From contig NZ_CP031393.1 in the NCBI RefSeq assembly GCF_017161265.1, positions 1,054,001 to 1,118,000 of the forward strand: a DNA stretch of 64,000 nt. The letters run 5' to 3'. Both the position numbers and the translations under genes were made by a program. Of this stretch, positions 62,792-64,000 are shown in pieces. Numbering within the stretch: position 1 is the first letter of the stretch; each line of letters begins with the position of its first letter. Under the pieces are notes generated by a model. It ran no database searches and was not told the DNA's origin. It was given only the letters and a program-made list of their open reading frames with translations. This stretch comes from Treponema medium (GTDB lineage Bacteria > Spirochaetota > Spirochaetia > Treponematales > Treponemataceae).

Positions 62792-64000
62792 ATGACACAG
62801 CACGAATTTATACAGTTTTTAACCGATTTGCCGGAAGATAAGATGAAGGCGGAATTGACAAAGGCTTTTACCGAGCGGTATGGAGCAGGTACGGAAGAAA
62901 TCATGATGATTGCCTCCCCTGCCCGTATCAATATTATCGGGGAGCATATCGATTATAACGGCGGGAAGGTGTTCCCTGCGGCGATCGACCGCTATCTTTA
63001 TGTGCTGTTGCGCAAACGCCTCGACACAAAAATTATCTATGATGATATACGGTTTCCGGGCGCGCTTGAATTTTCTTCTACGGAAACTTTCCGGTACCGG
63101 AGAGAAAATCAATATGCGAATTATCTGAACGGTATGCTCGCGATGCTGCAAAAAGGCGGACACAAACTGACAAGCGGTTTTGAGGTACTGTTTTTTAGCA
63201 AGTTGCCTGCGGGCGGCGGTATTTCTTCATCGGCTGCGCTGGAAGTTGGCTTCGGGCGTGCAGTCGCCGAATTGTTCGGCTTTAAGGTTGATCCGGTAGA
63301 GCTTGCCAAGATGGGGCAGGAGTCCGAGCATGTCTTTATGAATATGCAGTGCGGAATTATGGATCAGTTCAGTATCGCAATGGGTAAAAAAGAATGTGCG
63401 ATGCTGCTTGATACGGCAACGCTTGAGTATGAATACGTACCGCTTGTTTTGGGTGATTACCGCATTGTCGTGATGAATTCCAATAAGCAACGTGCGCTTG
63501 TGGACTCAAAGTACAATGAACGCTGCGCCGAATGTATGGAAGGACTTGCTCTTTTACAGAAGATTAAGCCTGTTTATAATCTCTGCGATTTGACCTCTGC
63601 CGATTTGGGTATGGTTGCTGAAGCGATAGCTGATGAGCGTATTTTTAAACGAGTGCGCCATTGCATTACGGAAAACGAACGGGTACTTGCAGCGGTCGCA
63701 GCGCTAAAAGCCGGTAACTTGCCCAAACTCGGTGAGCTGCTCAAAGCGTCCCACGCCTCGCTGCGGTACGACTATGAAGTAACCGGTCTTGAACTTGATA
63801 CGCTTGCCGATGCCGCTAATGCTGAACCGTGTTGTTTAGGTGCGCGGATGACCGGTGCGGGATTCGGCGGTTGTGCCATTGCCTTAGTGCAAAAAGATGC
63901 CATTGCGGAATTTACCACCCGCGTCGGCAACGTCTATACCGAAAAGACCGGCCTGACGGCTTCCTTTTTTGCTTGCGAGGCAGGAGACGGTGCGCGTCGG
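62792..64000 (+). CDS. galK: Galactokinase (3' end just outside window)
   Basis: The start at 62792 (MTQHEFIQFL) has GGAGGGG upstream. The 403 codons visible have the GHMP kinase signs: ARINIIGEHIDYNGG (galactokinase signature), LPAGGGISSSAALE (ATP-binding loop) and TGAGFGGCAIAL. It phosphorylates galactose in the Leloir pathway. Only the last few codons should be missing. The palindromic element directly upstream makes up its leader. Confidence 0.92.
   Translation, partial: MTQHEFIQFLTDLPEDKMKAELTKAFTERYGAGTEEIMMIASPARINIIGEHIDYNGGKVFPAAIDRYLYVLLRKRLDTKIIYDDIRFPGALEFSSTETFRYRRENQYANYLNGMLAMLQKGGHKLTSGFEVLFFSKLPAGGGISSSAALEVGFGRAVAELFGFKVDPVELAKMGQESEHVFMNMQCGIMDQFSIAMGKKECAMLLDTATLEYEYVPLVLGDYRIVVMNSNKQRALVDSKYNERCAECMEGLALLQKIKPVYNLCDLTSADLGMVAEAIADERIFKRVRHCITENERVLAAVAALKAGNLPKLGELLKASHASLRYDYEVTGLELDTLADAANAEPCCLGARMTGAGFGGCAIALVQKDAIAEFTTRVGNVYTEKTGLTASFFACEAGDGARR

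Overview
The window looks like a chromosomal segment of an oral-type treponeme (Spirochaetota). The evidence is a major outer sheath protein (Msp) gene, a FlgM-type flagellar regulator, an Rnf cluster preceded by a membrane-protein gene, batABCD aerotolerance genes, many signal-peptide and lipoprotein genes, and moderate GC with small intergenic gaps. The genus is an inference from gene content and the species is not determined; a T. vincentii/T. medium-like organism is a guess.

Layout. 1-5.8 kb: minus-strand operon for an Rnf-type redox pump (rnfCDGEA, running off the left edge), preceded by a polytopic membrane protein and a divergent PAP2 protein. 5.8-9.0 kb: SpoU methyltransferase, a degenerate Fe-ADH-like protein, flgM and rsmI. 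9.1-11.9 kb: plus-strand zinc-ribbon membrane protein, YqeC/YqeB-like molybdenum-hydroxylase maturation genes, an Sfp-type transferase and a small membrane protein. 12-12.7 kb: tRNA-Lys and a striking array of hairpins. 12.7-21.6 kb: ABC-F protein, Na+/amino-acid symporter, PepD, GAF/HD-GYP protein, YaiI-like protein, zapA, coiled-coil protein and rplT-rpmI-infC. 22-27.7 kb: zinc-ribbon protein, batABCD and a lipoprotein. 27.9-39.0 kb: an AT-rich accessory island. 39-46.3 kb: secreted proteins, rpoN, tRNA-Pro, tRNA-Asp, permease, RlmL-like methyltransferase and an Rpn-family nuclease. 46.6-64 kb: msp, an AAA-ATPase/nuclease-like gene, potD-like, clpB, tatD-like, tRNA-Cys, an RluA-type synthase, peroxiredoxin, HdeD-like, two CNNM/CorC proteins and galK (running off the right edge).

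The most notable system is the island at 27.9-37.5 kb. A PLD-helicase fusion, a RhuM-family protein and a very large Eco57I/PglX-like adenine methyltransferase lie in one operon. The methyltransferase 3' end faces an inverted, divergent copy of its own C-terminal specificity segment. Two pairs of inverted repeats (17 bp and 22 bp) bound the segment and a serine recombinase gene sits immediately outside. Inversion would swap about the last 155 residues in frame, changing the recognition specificity of a restriction/defence-like system.

Three further patterns cut across the window. (1) About eight genes have a -10 box ending only 6-12 nt before the start codon and no Shine-Dalgarno, implying leaderless mRNAs. 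(2) Two families of dispersed intergenic palindromes keep their pairing while the arm sequences change. (3) Several enzymes have lost canonical active-site or cofactor motifs (Fe-ADH-like, RnfC/D/G, one ATP site of the ABC-F protein).
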